DNA from: Flavobacteriales bacterium | GTDB taxonomy: Bacteria > Bacteroidota > Bacteroidia > Flavobacteriales_F > PHOS-HE28 | Assembly: GCA_020854015.1 (NCBI GenBank) | Contig: JADZGG010000156.1 | Span: forward strand, 1-9,077 | Length of the DNA: 9,077 bases | Reading direction: 5' to 3' | Shown: in pieces, positions 1-6,894 of the stretch | How positions within the stretch are numbered: the first letter of the stretch is position 1 | Layout: every line of letters starts with the position of its first letter | Position numbers and translations under genes: made by a program | The notes under the pieces: model-generated | The model's database searches: none | Told to the model about the DNA's origin: nothing | Seen by the model: the letters and a program-made list of their open reading frames with translations, nothing else

Positions 1-576
1 ACCATCCGGAACCTCTGCTTCCACGTGCCGATGTGGTTCACCATGATGGTGCTCTTCGGCATCTCCTTGGTGGCGAGCATACGGGCCTTGGGCAGCACGG
101 ACCTAAAGCACGACATCGCCGCCGACCTCAGCGTGCGTGTGGGGCTGGTGTTCTGCACCTTGGGCCTGATCACCGGTTCGCTTTGGGCACGGGCTACTTG
201 GGGCGCATGGTGGACCAACGACGTGAAGCTCAACGGTGCGGCCGTGAGCGCACTGATCTACCTGGCCTACCTCGTCCTGCGCGGAAGTGTACCGGAGCCC
301 TCGAAGCGCGCGCGGTTGGCCGCGATCTACAACGTGTTCGCCTTCGTGCTATTGGTGCTATTCATCTGGATCCTGCCCCGCCTGAACGCGGTGGACAGTC
401 TGCACCCCGGCAACGGCGGCAACCCGGCCTTCGGGAGCTACGACCTCGACAACAGCCTGCGCGTGGTATTCTACCCCGCCTGCCTGGGCTGGATCCTCAT
501 CGGTGTCTGGATGTACACCCTGCGCCTCCGTATGGCGCGCCTTCAAACCCACTTGGACGATGCGAACCCTGCATAG
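1..576 (+). CDS. ccmC: Cytochrome c maturation protein CcmC (heme handling), 5' end cut off
   Basis: CcmC is an inner-membrane protein that presents heme to the chaperone CcmE in System I cytochrome c biogenesis. The frame is open from base 1, so the N-terminus is outside the window; 191 residues remain, against about 220-245 for the family. The fragment opens with an HVP motif (His8 of the fragment), matching the first periplasmic heme-ligand His. The tryptophan-rich heme-handling motif follows as WGAWWTND (residues 67-74), and the second ligand His lies in SLHPGNGG (His135). Hydrophobic segments alternate around these motifs as in known CcmC. The usual WD that ends the WWxWD motif in proteobacteria is ND here; I believe that is common in Bacteroidota. 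The gene overlaps ccmD by 17 bases. The GTG at 25 is an internal Val after the first His, not the start. Confidence 0.93.
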   Translation, partial: TIRNLCFHVPMWFTMMVLFGISLVASIRALGSTDLKHDIAADLSVRVGLVFCTLGLITGSLWARATWGAWWTNDVKLNGAAVSALIYLAYLVLRGSVPEPSKRARLAAIYNVFAFVLLVLFIWILPRLNAVDSLHPGNGGNPAFGSYDLDNSLRVVFYPACLGWILIGVWMYTLRLRMARLQTHLDDANPA

Positions 577-784
577 GCTTTCCGCGTTGCTCATCGGCAC
601 CCTTGCGGCGGCCGGTACCTTTGCCCAACAACCTGCACCGGACTGGCTTGAGGAAACGATGTACCACAGCGGCAAGATCAACACCGTGATCGCCGTGGTG
701 AGCGTGCTTTTTATTGGATTGTCCGTGTGGCTGTTCAGCATGGACCGCCGGATCAAGAAGATGGAGCAGGAATTGAAGAAGTGA
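560..784 (+). CDS. ccmD: CcmD-family small membrane protein
   Basis: This is a 74-residue protein between ccmC and ccmE, where ccmD normally sits. CcmD helps release heme-loaded CcmE from the CcmABC complex. Residues 1-22 look like a signal peptide or signal anchor (Arg/His-containing start, Leu/Ala-rich core, possible cleavage at TFA/QQ). A short polar stretch with YHSGK follows, then a membrane segment at about 40-59, then a charged tail (MDRRIKKMEQELKK) that is probably cytoplasmic. Proteobacterial CcmD usually has one membrane helix and no signal sequence, so this resembles the alternative CcmD form of Bacteroidota. I chose the ATG at 560 over in-frame starts from 503 because it gives a clean signal sequence and limits the overlap with ccmC to 17 bases. 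The assignment relies on context and topology as much as on sequence. Confidence 0.8.
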   Translation: MRTLHRLSALLIGTLAAAGTFAQQPAPDWLEETMYHSGKINTVIAVVSVLFIGLSVWLFSMDRRIKKMEQELKK

Positions 785-791
785 ACCCAGC

Positions 792-1184
792 ATGAAGCGC
801 AGCCACATCATCGCCATCCTGATCATCGCCGTGGCCATTGCGGCGCTGGTGGGATCACTGTACGACAGCAGTACCTACGCTGACCTCGACCAGGCCTTCG
901 AACATCCCGGCAAGGAGTATCATGTGGTCGGCGTGCTGGACCGTAGTCACGAGATCCGCTATGAGCCTTCGCAGAACGCTAGCCTCACCGAGTTCACCAT
1001 GGTGGACCTGAAGGGCCGTACCTGCACCGTGATGCTGCACAAGGCCAAGCCACAGGACCTCGAGCGCAGCGAACGCTTGGTGCTTATTGGCGAGGCCGAT
1101 GAGAACGGCAACTTCCATGCGCGCGACATGCTCATGAAGTGCCCGAGCAAGTACAACGAGGAGAACAAGGTCACGGGCGTTTGA
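792..1184 (+). CDS. ccmE: Heme chaperone CcmE, CxxxY variant
   Basis: CcmE binds heme covalently on the outer face of the inner membrane and passes it to the CcmF ligase. The 130-residue protein has one N-terminal membrane anchor (about residues 5-22) and then a beta-rich OB-fold domain (YHVVGVLDRS, FTMVDLKGR, RLVLIGEAD), which is the CcmE layout. In the classic family the C-terminal motif is HxxxY, with His forming the heme bond. Here the matching place reads KCPSKY, so Cys117 replaces His and Tyr121 is kept. CcmE proteins of this CxxxY type are known from Desulfovibrio and archaea. The only other cysteine is Cys78. The ATG at 792 follows ccmD by 7 bases. The stop overlaps the ccmF start (TTGA). 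Confidence 0.93.
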   Translation: MKRSHIIAILIIAVAIAALVGSLYDSSTYADLDQAFEHPGKEYHVVGVLDRSHEIRYEPSQNASLTEFTMVDLKGRTCTVMLHKAKPQDLERSERLVLIGEADENGNFHARDMLMKCPSKYNEENKVTGV

Positions 1185-3970
1185 AGGAGCCCATCGCATA
1201 CCTCGGCGAGCACGCCTGGGCCGGAACGCTCGGCCACCTGTTCGCATCCCTCTCCTTCGCCGCCGCGCTCCTTTCGCTGGTGGCCTATTTCCTCGCTTCC
1301 CGCAAGGACGATCCGACATGGACAGGCCTCGGCCGTACGGGTTTCCGCGTGCACACCTTGGCGGTGCTCGGCATCATCGGTCTGCTCTTCACCATGTTGG
1401 TGAAGCACTGGTTCGAGTTCGACTACGTGTGGAAGCACAGCAACACGGCGATGCCGATGCGCTATATCCTGAGCTGCTTCTGGGAAGGTCAGGAAGGTTC
1501 CTTCCTGCTGTGGACCTTCTGGCATGTGGTATTGGGCAATATCCTGATCCGCAAGGCCGGTGTGTGGGAGAACACGGTGATGGCAGTGTTCGCTTTGGTG
1601 CAGGTCTTTCTGGCCACCATGCTGCTGGGCGTGTACTTCGGTGATGTGCGGGTGGGCAGCAGCCCCTTCCTCTTGATCCGCGAACTTGGAGAGAACATCG
1701 GTCTTCCATGGACCACGATCCCGGACTACCTATCGAAGATCCCGCAGTTCGCCGATGGCCGCGGCTTGAACCCGCTGCTGCAGAACTATTGGATGACCAT
1801 CCATCCGCCGACGCTCTTCCTGGGCTTCTCGCTCACGCTGGTGCCCTTCGCCTATGCGATCGCCGGCCTGTGGAAGCGCCAGTGGAACGAATGGATCACC
1901 CCTGCCCTGCCGTGGACCTTCGCCGGCATCATGGTGCTGGGTGTGGGCATCCTCATGGGCGGTGCATGGGCTTACGAGGCCTTGAGCTTCGGCGGATTCT
2001 GGGCTTGGGACCCGGTGGAGAACGCCAGCCTGGTGCCGTGGATCACGCTCGTGGGCGCCGGTCACCTGATGCTGATCAACAAGCGCAAGGGCACCTCTCT
2101 TTTCACCGTGCTCTTGTTCACCCTGCTCACCTTCATCCTCGTCCTCTACAGCACCTTCCTCACCCGCAGCGGCGTGCTGGGCGATACCAGCGTGCACAGC
2201 TTTACCGGGGAAGGCATGCTGCCGGGCTTGCTTCTGTTCCTGCTCGCCTTCATCATGATCAGCGTGGCGCTGATGAACACCGATGCGCAGCAACGCCGCT
2301 TCTATGCGTTGTTGAGCGGGCTGATGCTGGTACTTGGGCTTATGCTACAGGTGCAGGTGGCAGCTATCGTGCTCTTCGCCCTCACCACCATTGTGATGCT
2401 CGTGGTGGCCTACCGCACCGCACCCTTCCGCCATCCTGAGGAAGAGAAGCTGTGGAGCCGCGAGTTCTGGCTCTTCATCGGAGCGCTGGTGCTCTTGCTG
2501 AGCGCTGTGCAGATCACCTTCAGCACGTCGGTGCCGGTGTTCAACCTGCTGCTCGAGCCTTTCGGCCACATGTTCAGCTGGCTGGCGGATAAGACCGGCG
2601 TCGAACTGTTCAAGGACCTGAGCCAGGCGAAGCTCGCTCCTCCCGGCGAAGCCAAGGCCCACTACAACAAGTGGCAGATCCCGTTCGCCTTCATCGTGTC
2701 GATGCTGGTGGCGATCGGGCAATACCTCAGCTACAAGGACACTGACATGAAGCGCTTCGCGAAGCGGTTGGCGGTCCATGCCTTTATCGCCGTTGCGCTC
2801 ACGGTCATGGGTGTCGTGCTCTTGCAATATCAACTCGCTGACCTCAACCTGATCGCACTCTTCTTCGCCACCGCCTTCGCCGCCGTGGCCAACGCGGGCT
2901 ACTTCGTGCAAGTGATGAAGGGCAAGTGGGACCACGCCGGTCCATCCGTAGCCCACGTCGGCTTCGCGCTCGTGTTGCTCGGTGCGCTGGTCAGCACCAG
3001 TCGCCAGCAGGAGATCAGCCGCAACTTGCAAGGGCCTGACCTGCGCATGCTGAACGAAGCCTTCGACAACGGCACGGACATGCTCTTGTACAAGGGCGAC
3101 ACTCTGCGCATGGGTCCGCACTTCGTCACGTACGTGGGCAAGCATTATGAGGGTGTGAACCAGTATTTCGACATGGACTACTTCGCGTCCACGCCGACGG
3201 CCTACACTGCCGGTGATACGGTACGGGTGCGCAACACCTTGTTCCGTGCGAAGACCGACCACACCGCCGCGAAGGACTTCCTGAACGACATGGAGGCGGG
3301 CCGTTGGGAAGAGCTTCCCGAGTACACACGGCGAGCGCTCTGGCATGCCCGACGCTGGAGCCCCACGACGGCCGGAGAGAAGGAGTTCGCGCTGTCGCCC
3401 TTCATCCAGACCAATCCGCGCTTCGGTAACGTGGCCGAGCCGAGCACCCGGCATTGGCTGCAACGCGACCTCTACACGCACATCCGCTACGCCAAGATGG
3501 ATCCGGCGGACAGCACCGACTACATGCCCGCGCGGCTGTACGAGAAGCGTGTCGGTGAGTCCATCGTTACGCCCACTTGCATCATACGCTTGGACAGCCT
3601 GAAGGCCGCGCGTGACAGTGTGACCATGGCGGTGCTCGGACCCGAGTTCACGGCCTACTCGTTGCTGATCACCGTATGCGATGTGTACGACAGCACCCGC
3701 TGTTTCCAAGCCAAACCGGTGATGATCACACGCATGGATCAGCCGGTGGCCAACAAGGGCTTCGAGGTTCCTGAGCTGAAGCTGAAGCTCGAACTGGCGA
3801 GCATCAAGGGTGAGGTCATCGGGTTGAACGTGTTCGAGCGCGAGTTCGTGATCATGCAGGCCATCGTGTTCCCCGGCATCAACATCCTGTGGATCGGATG
3901 TGTTCTGATGGCGATGGGTACCTTCATGGCCGTGCGCCAGCGCCTGAAACGTGGCGCCGCGCAGGCATGA
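1181..3970 (+). CDS. ccmF: Heme lyase CcmF (CcsA/CcmF family), long form
   Basis: CcmF takes heme from CcmE and ligates it to apocytochrome c. The 929-residue polytopic protein carries the WWD heme-handling motif as GGFWAWDPVEN (residues 271-281). Four histidines match the known ligands in order and spacing: His208 in TIHPP, His295 in AGHLM, His339 in SVHSF and His592 in VAHVGF. The final membrane helix is at about 894-915. It is much longer than E. coli CcmF (about 650 residues). The extra length lies mainly in the periplasmic domain between His592's helix and the last helix, which includes a recognisable family block (EPSTRHWLQRDLYTHI) and cysteines 800, 833 and 841. The TTG at 1181 is the likely start because MKEPIAYLGEHAWAG fits the family N-terminus and overlaps the ccmE stop; the ATG at 1139 would add 14 poorly fitting residues inside ccmE. 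Confidence 0.94.
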   Translation: MKEPIAYLGEHAWAGTLGHLFASLSFAAALLSLVAYFLASRKDDPTWTGLGRTGFRVHTLAVLGIIGLLFTMLVKHWFEFDYVWKHSNTAMPMRYILSCFWEGQEGSFLLWTFWHVVLGNILIRKAGVWENTVMAVFALVQVFLATMLLGVYFGDVRVGSSPFLLIRELGENIGLPWTTIPDYLSKIPQFADGRGLNPLLQNYWMTIHPPTLFLGFSLTLVPFAYAIAGLWKRQWNEWITPALPWTFAGIMVLGVGILMGGAWAYEALSFGGFWAWDPVENASLVPWITLVGAGHLMLINKRKGTSLFTVLLFTLLTFILVLYSTFLTRSGVLGDTSVHSFTGEGMLPGLLLFLLAFIMISVALMNTDAQQRRFYALLSGLMLVLGLMLQVQVAAIVLFALTTIVMLVVAYRTAPFRHPEEEKLWSREFWLFIGALVLLLSAVQITFSTSVPVFNLLLEPFGHMFSWLADKTGVELFKDLSQAKLAPPGEAKAHYNKWQIPFAFIVSMLVAIGQYLSYKDTDMKRFAKRLAVHAFIAVALTVMGVVLLQYQLADLNLIALFFATAFAAVANAGYFVQVMKGKWDHAGPSVAHVGFALVLLGALVSTSRQQEISRNLQGPDLRMLNEAFDNGTDMLLYKGDTLRMGPHFVTYVGKHYEGVNQYFDMDYFASTPTAYTAGDTVRVRNTLFRAKTDHTAAKDFLNDMEAGRWEELPEYTRRALWHARRWSPTTAGEKEFALSPFIQTNPRFGNVAEPSTRHWLQRDLYTHIRYAKMDPADSTDYMPARLYEKRVGESIVTPTCIIRLDSLKAARDSVTMAVLGPEFTAYSLLITVCDVYDSTRCFQAKPVMITRMDQPVANKGFEVPELKLKLELASIKGEVIGLNVFEREFVIMQAIVFPGINILWIGCVLMAMGTFMAVRQRLKRGAAQA

Positions 3971-4764
3971 AACGGCACAGCACTTCGGTGACCTTGATCG
4001 GGACGGGCCGCATGGCCTTTCACCTGGGGCATGCGTTGTTGCGCGCTGGTGTGCCTGTGAACGGTGTCTGCGGCCGTGATGCCGAGAAGGTCCGCGACCT
4101 GTCGGCTCAACTTGGATGTAAAGGCTTCACCCTGCCCGAAGTGCCCGCGGCTGACCTGTTGCTGATCGCGGTGAGCGACGATGCGATCGCGTCCGTAGCG
4201 AAGCAGCTGCCCAAGGGCGAAGTGGTGGTCGCTCATACGAGCGGAGCGCAGGGCCATTCGATCCTTGGTGCGCGTGGGCATCGGGGTGTGTTGTGGCCCA
4301 TCAAGAGCTTGAGCCCCGGCAAGCCCGCAGACCTGAGCCGCGTGCCCTTGGTGGTGGATGCCAGCGATGCCCGTGCGCGCGAAGTGCTGATGGACGTGGC
4401 CCGCAGTGTGAGCGGAAAGGTGGTGGAGCTTCCCCTGGAGAAGCGCCGTCTGCTCCACCTTACCGCCGTGCTGGCCGCCAACTTCCCCGTGTTCCTCATG
4501 CGCGAAGCTGGGCGCTTGCTGGAAGAGGAAGGCCTTTCCCCCGAACTGATCGTTCCGCTCTGGAAAAGCATGTCGGCAAAAGTCTCCGAAGTGGGTCCTG
4601 AGCAAGCACTAACGGGCCCTGCACGCCGTGGGGACCTGAAGACCATCACCCGTCACTTGGAACGGCTGGATGGAGAACCCGATCTTCGCCGCGCCTATGC
4701 GCTCCTCAGCGAGCTCATCCTCAAGGCCTACCATCCCCGAAAGCGTGGCATCACCGACCTATAA
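3967..4764 (+). CDS. Rossmann-fold / DUF2520 domain protein
   Basis: This 265-residue protein has two parts. Residues 1 to about 120 form a Rossmann NAD(P)-binding fold: a beta strand, then GTGRMAFHLG (residues 12-21), a second-strand CGRD that may favour NADP, and the strand-loop LLLIAVSDDAIASVA. The rest matches DUF2520: LHLTAVLAANFPVF, a helical region and the conserved TGPARRGD (residues 216-223). The architecture resembles ProC-like and F420-dependent reductases, so an oxidoreductase role is plausible, but the substrate is unknown. The start ATG overlaps the ccmF stop (ATGA), which suggests translational coupling. An in-frame upstream start at 3889 would lie inside ccmF's last membrane helix and is unlikely. 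In Bacteroidota this family often sits beside the KdsC-like HAD gene, as it does here. Confidence 0.88.
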   Translation: MKRHSTSVTLIGTGRMAFHLGHALLRAGVPVNGVCGRDAEKVRDLSAQLGCKGFTLPEVPAADLLLIAVSDDAIASVAKQLPKGEVVVAHTSGAQGHSILGARGHRGVLWPIKSLSPGKPADLSRVPLVVDASDARAREVLMDVARSVSGKVVELPLEKRRLLHLTAVLAANFPVFLMREAGRLLEEEGLSPELIVPLWKSMSAKVSEVGPEQALTGPARRGDLKTITRHLERLDGEPDLRRAYALLSELILKAYHPRKRGITDL

Positions 4765-5269
4765 GGAACTGTTAGGGGGCATCAACGCTTTCCTGTTCGA
4801 CGTGGACGGCGTGTTCACCGACAACCGGGTGCTGCTGATGCCGGGCATTGACCCGGTGCGAACCTTCCACAGCCGCGACTCCTATGCGGTGCAGCACGCC
4901 ATCAAGGAGGGCCTCCGGATCGTGATCATCACCGGTGGAAGGAGCGATGGCATGCGAGAGAGCTTTGCGCGTTCGGGCGTGAAGGAATACTACGATCACG
5001 TGTACAACAAGAACGCCAAGCTTGACGAGCTGATCGCAGGTGGGTTAGACCCCGCCACCACCGCGTACATGGGCGACGACATCCCCGACCTGCGCGTGAT
5101 GCAACGGGTCGCACTGCCCTGTTGCCCGAGTGATGCTGCGCAAGAGATCAAAGCCATCAGCGCTTTCGTGAGCCGTTACAACGGTGGCGCTGGCTGCGTG
5201 CGCGACCTGCTCGAGCAGGCCATGAAAGTGCAGGGCAAGTGGCTCACCGATGGCGCTTATACCTGGTAG
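4745..5269 (+). CDS. KdsC-like HAD phosphatase
   Basis: This is a small C0-type HAD phosphatase of 174 residues, the size of 3-deoxy-D-manno-octulosonate-8-phosphate (Kdo-8-P) phosphatases, which lack a cap domain and act as tetramers. Motif I is DVDGVFTD (Asp19 nucleophile, Asp21 acid/base), motif II is ITGG (Thr63), the motif III Lys is probably Lys92 in NAKLDEL, and motif IV is GDDIPD (Asp111, Asp112, Asp115). The tail GGAGCVRDLLEQ corresponds to the GGxGAVRE segment of KdsC. Where KdsC usually has a DG before its helix, this protein has DSY (Asp45-Ser46). No other Kdo genes are nearby, so the substrate is not settled. The GTG at 4745 gives a family-like N-terminus and a 20-base overlap with the previous gene; ATGs at 4670 and 4700 would add a Ser-rich stretch read from the overlapping frame. 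Confidence 0.88.
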   Translation: MASPTYKELLGGINAFLFDVDGVFTDNRVLLMPGIDPVRTFHSRDSYAVQHAIKEGLRIVIITGGRSDGMRESFARSGVKEYYDHVYNKNAKLDELIAGGLDPATTAYMGDDIPDLRVMQRVALPCCPSDAAQEIKAISAFVSRYNGGAGCVRDLLEQAMKVQGKWLTDGAYTW

Positions 5270-5270
5270 T

Positions 5271-6239
5271 ATGCGCGCCTTCCTTGCCCTCACTCGTCCA
5301 CTGAACCTGGTGATCATCGTGCTCACGATGGTCACCATGCGATATGGCCTGTTGGGTGGTGTGCTCGACGCGAGCGATCGCCACCTGCAAATGGGGCACT
5401 TGCACTTCGCGCTCCTCGTGCTCAGTACCGTGCTGATCGCCGCAGGAGGCAATGTCATCAACGACTATTTCGACACACGCATCGACCGCATCAACAAACC
5501 AAAAGATGTGATCGTGGGCCGCAGGGTGAAGCGCCGGATCGCCATGGCGGGACATGCTGTGCTCAGCGGTGTCGGGTTGTTGATCGGTCTGCTTGTGGCC
5601 TGGCATGCGGGGGCCTTGCGTTGGGCAGCGATCCCTGCCTTTGCCATCGGCGCCCTCTGGACCTACAGCACCACCTTCAAGCGGCGCTTCGTGATCGGCA
5701 ATGGACTGGTGGCCACGCTGACCGCGTTGGTCCCGCTCACCGTCGGGTTGTACGAGATCCCCTTGCTGGAGCGGCACTACACATCGGAGATCCTGGGTCA
5801 AGGGTTCAGCGAAGGCATGGCGCACAGCTATTTCCGGATCCTGTGGGTCGGCATCGGCATCTACACCGTGTTCGCCTTCGCCACCACCTTGGTGCGCGAA
5901 CTTCAGAAGGACCTCGCCGATGTGAAAGGCGATGAGCTTGATGGATGCAGGACAGTACCGATCGTCCTTGGCACGCGCTGGGCGAAAGCAGTGGTGCTGT
6001 TCTACGCTGTCTGCATTACGGCCGGGGTGTGGACGGTGTATGACCGATTCCTAGGCGGGGCGGTCACGGGCTGGTGCATCGGGCTCGGCGTCATGTTACC
6101 GATCGTCGTTTCCGCACTGCTCACGGCCTTCGCCAACACGCGCGAGAAGCATGTGCTGGCCGGCAATGTGATGAAGACGGCCATGGTGGTCGCCATCGGC
6201 TACGCCTGGCTCATCGGCCCGATCCTGAAAGGCGCATGA
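5271..6239 (+). CDS. UbiA-family prenyltransferase, (di)geranylgeranylglyceryl-phosphate synthase-like
   Basis: This 322-residue membrane prenyltransferase transfers a polyprenyl chain to an acceptor inside the membrane. Both Mg-diphosphate-binding motifs are intact: NDYFDTRID (Asn64, Asp65, Asp68, Asp72) and DLADVKGD (Asp214, Asp217, Asp221), the latter in the context ELQKDLADVKGDELDG. Multiple hydrophobic helices follow the usual UbiA pattern, beginning with FLALTRPLNL. The second motif and its flanks resemble the subgroup annotated as geranylgeranylglycerol-phosphate geranylgeranyltransferase, which in archaea makes ether lipids and which also occurs in Bacteroidota. A menaquinone-type or other acceptor cannot be excluded from sequence alone. 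The ATG at 5271 is one base after the HAD stop; the in-frame ATG at 5250 would add seven residues inside the HAD gene. The stop overlaps the maf start. Confidence 0.88.
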   Translation: MRAFLALTRPLNLVIIVLTMVTMRYGLLGGVLDASDRHLQMGHLHFALLVLSTVLIAAGGNVINDYFDTRIDRINKPKDVIVGRRVKRRIAMAGHAVLSGVGLLIGLLVAWHAGALRWAAIPAFAIGALWTYSTTFKRRFVIGNGLVATLTALVPLTVGLYEIPLLERHYTSEILGQGFSEGMAHSYFRILWVGIGIYTVFAFATTLVRELQKDLADVKGDELDGCRTVPIVLGTRWAKAVVLFYAVCITAGVWTVYDRFLGGAVTGWCIGLGVMLPIVVSALLTAFANTREKHVLAGNVMKTAMVVAIGYAWLIGPILKGA

Positions 6240-6844
6240 TCGCACCACCCCTCTTCCCGTGGCGCCTCATCCTGGCCTCTGCGAGCCCGCGGCGTCGGCA
6301 GCTGCTTCAAGGGTTGGACCTGCATGTGGAGATCACAAGCGTGGACGTGGACGAAACACCTCCGCAAGGCTTGCCCGACGATGAGGTGGCCGAGCACCTT
6401 GCCCGCAAGAAAGCCGAAGCCTGGATCGGAACCCTGGCGGCCGATCAAGTGCTGGTGACAGCGGACACCACCGTGTTGCTGGATGATGCCAGCGGCGCGC
6501 ACCTCTTGAACAAGCCTGTGGATGCAGCGGATGCGCGACGCATGTTGGCCTTGCTCGCCGGCCGCACGCACCGCGTGATCACAGGGGTGTGCCTGCGCAC
6601 ACCGTCTTCCACGGAGAGCTTTGCTGACATCGCGTATGTCACATTCAGGTCGCTGACCCCGGATGAGATCGCTTACTACGTGGAGCGTCACCATCCGTTG
6701 GACAAGGCGGGCAGCTATGGTGTTCAGGACTGGATCGGATATACCGCCGTCACCCGCTTGGAAGGCAGCTTCTACACGGTGATGGGCTTGCCGATGCATC
6801 GCGTTTACGAGGCGCTGTGCAAGCTTCCCGTTCCGGCGAACTGA
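6236..6844 (+). CDS. maf: Maf family nucleoside triphosphate pyrophosphatase
   Basis: Maf proteins are cytoplasmic house-cleaning enzymes that hydrolyse non-canonical or excess nucleoside triphosphates (dTTP/UTP in the YhdE group) to the monophosphate and pyrophosphate. The 202-residue length matches the family. Visible motifs are the phosphate-binding SASPRR (residues 15-20), the ARKKAEA helix, the catalytic-site VTADTTV (Asp77), a NKPVDAADARRML segment followed by HRVITGV, and a C-terminal DKAGSYGVQDWIG with VMGLP. The AGxYGxQ segment favours the dTTP/UTP type over the m7GTP type (YceF). The ATG overlaps the prenyltransferase stop (ATGA). It is the last gene of the run; the next gene follows after 50 bases. 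An earlier ATG at 6074 lies deep inside the prenyltransferase gene in another frame and is not used. Confidence 0.95.
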   Translation: MIAPPLFPWRLILASASPRRRQLLQGLDLHVEITSVDVDETPPQGLPDDEVAEHLARKKAEAWIGTLAADQVLVTADTTVLLDDASGAHLLNKPVDAADARRMLALLAGRTHRVITGVCLRTPSSTESFADIAYVTFRSLTPDEIAYYVERHHPLDKAGSYGVQDWIGYTAVTRLEGSFYTVMGLPMHRVYEALCKLPVPAN

Positions 6845-6894
6845 TATCTTGTAACATCACGACGCTTTCCTCGTCACACTAATAAAGTCCCCTC
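6845..6894 (+). promoter_or_regulatory. Leader/possible promoter before the beta-barrel gene
   Basis: This 50-base gap is the longest on the + strand between genes up to this point and is richer in A and T than its surroundings. It begins with TATCTTG (6845-6851), one base short of the Bacteroidota -7 consensus TAnnTTTG, but no clear -33 TTG lies at the right distance upstream. AATAAAG (6881-6887) sits seven bases before the ATG, in keeping with A-rich leaders in this phylum. No convincing terminator for the upstream operon is seen, so read-through is possible. Confidence 0.28.

Noticed and set aside
33..689. 218-residue + strand frame across ccmC and ccmD
   Set aside because: It conflicts with the CcmC frame, which has conserved HVP, WGAWW and SLHPG motifs, and its Arg-rich translation resembles nothing known.
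358..838. His-rich - strand frames (358-756 and 497-838) considered as a metal-binding small protein
   Set aside because: Both are antisense to ccmC and ccmD; the His richness comes from reading antisense to ATG/GTG-rich hydrophobic codons.
1708..2439. 243-residue + strand frame inside ccmF
   Set aside because: It is a shifted reading of the WWD region with low-complexity Arg/Pro/His sequence and no start context.
2345..3709. 454-residue open frame on the - strand opposite ccmF
   Set aside because: Its translation is rich in His, Arg, Glu and Gly with no family motif, as expected for the antisense of a GC-rich membrane protein gene; the + strand frame carries clear CcmF motifs.
5244..5825. 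193-residue - strand frame opposite the prenyltransferase
   Set aside because: The + strand frame has both Asp-rich UbiA motifs; the - strand product has no recognisable domain.
6861..6875. Possible hairpin GACG...CGTC after maf as an operon terminator
   Set aside because: The stem is only four base pairs and has no T-tract, so it is too weak to call.
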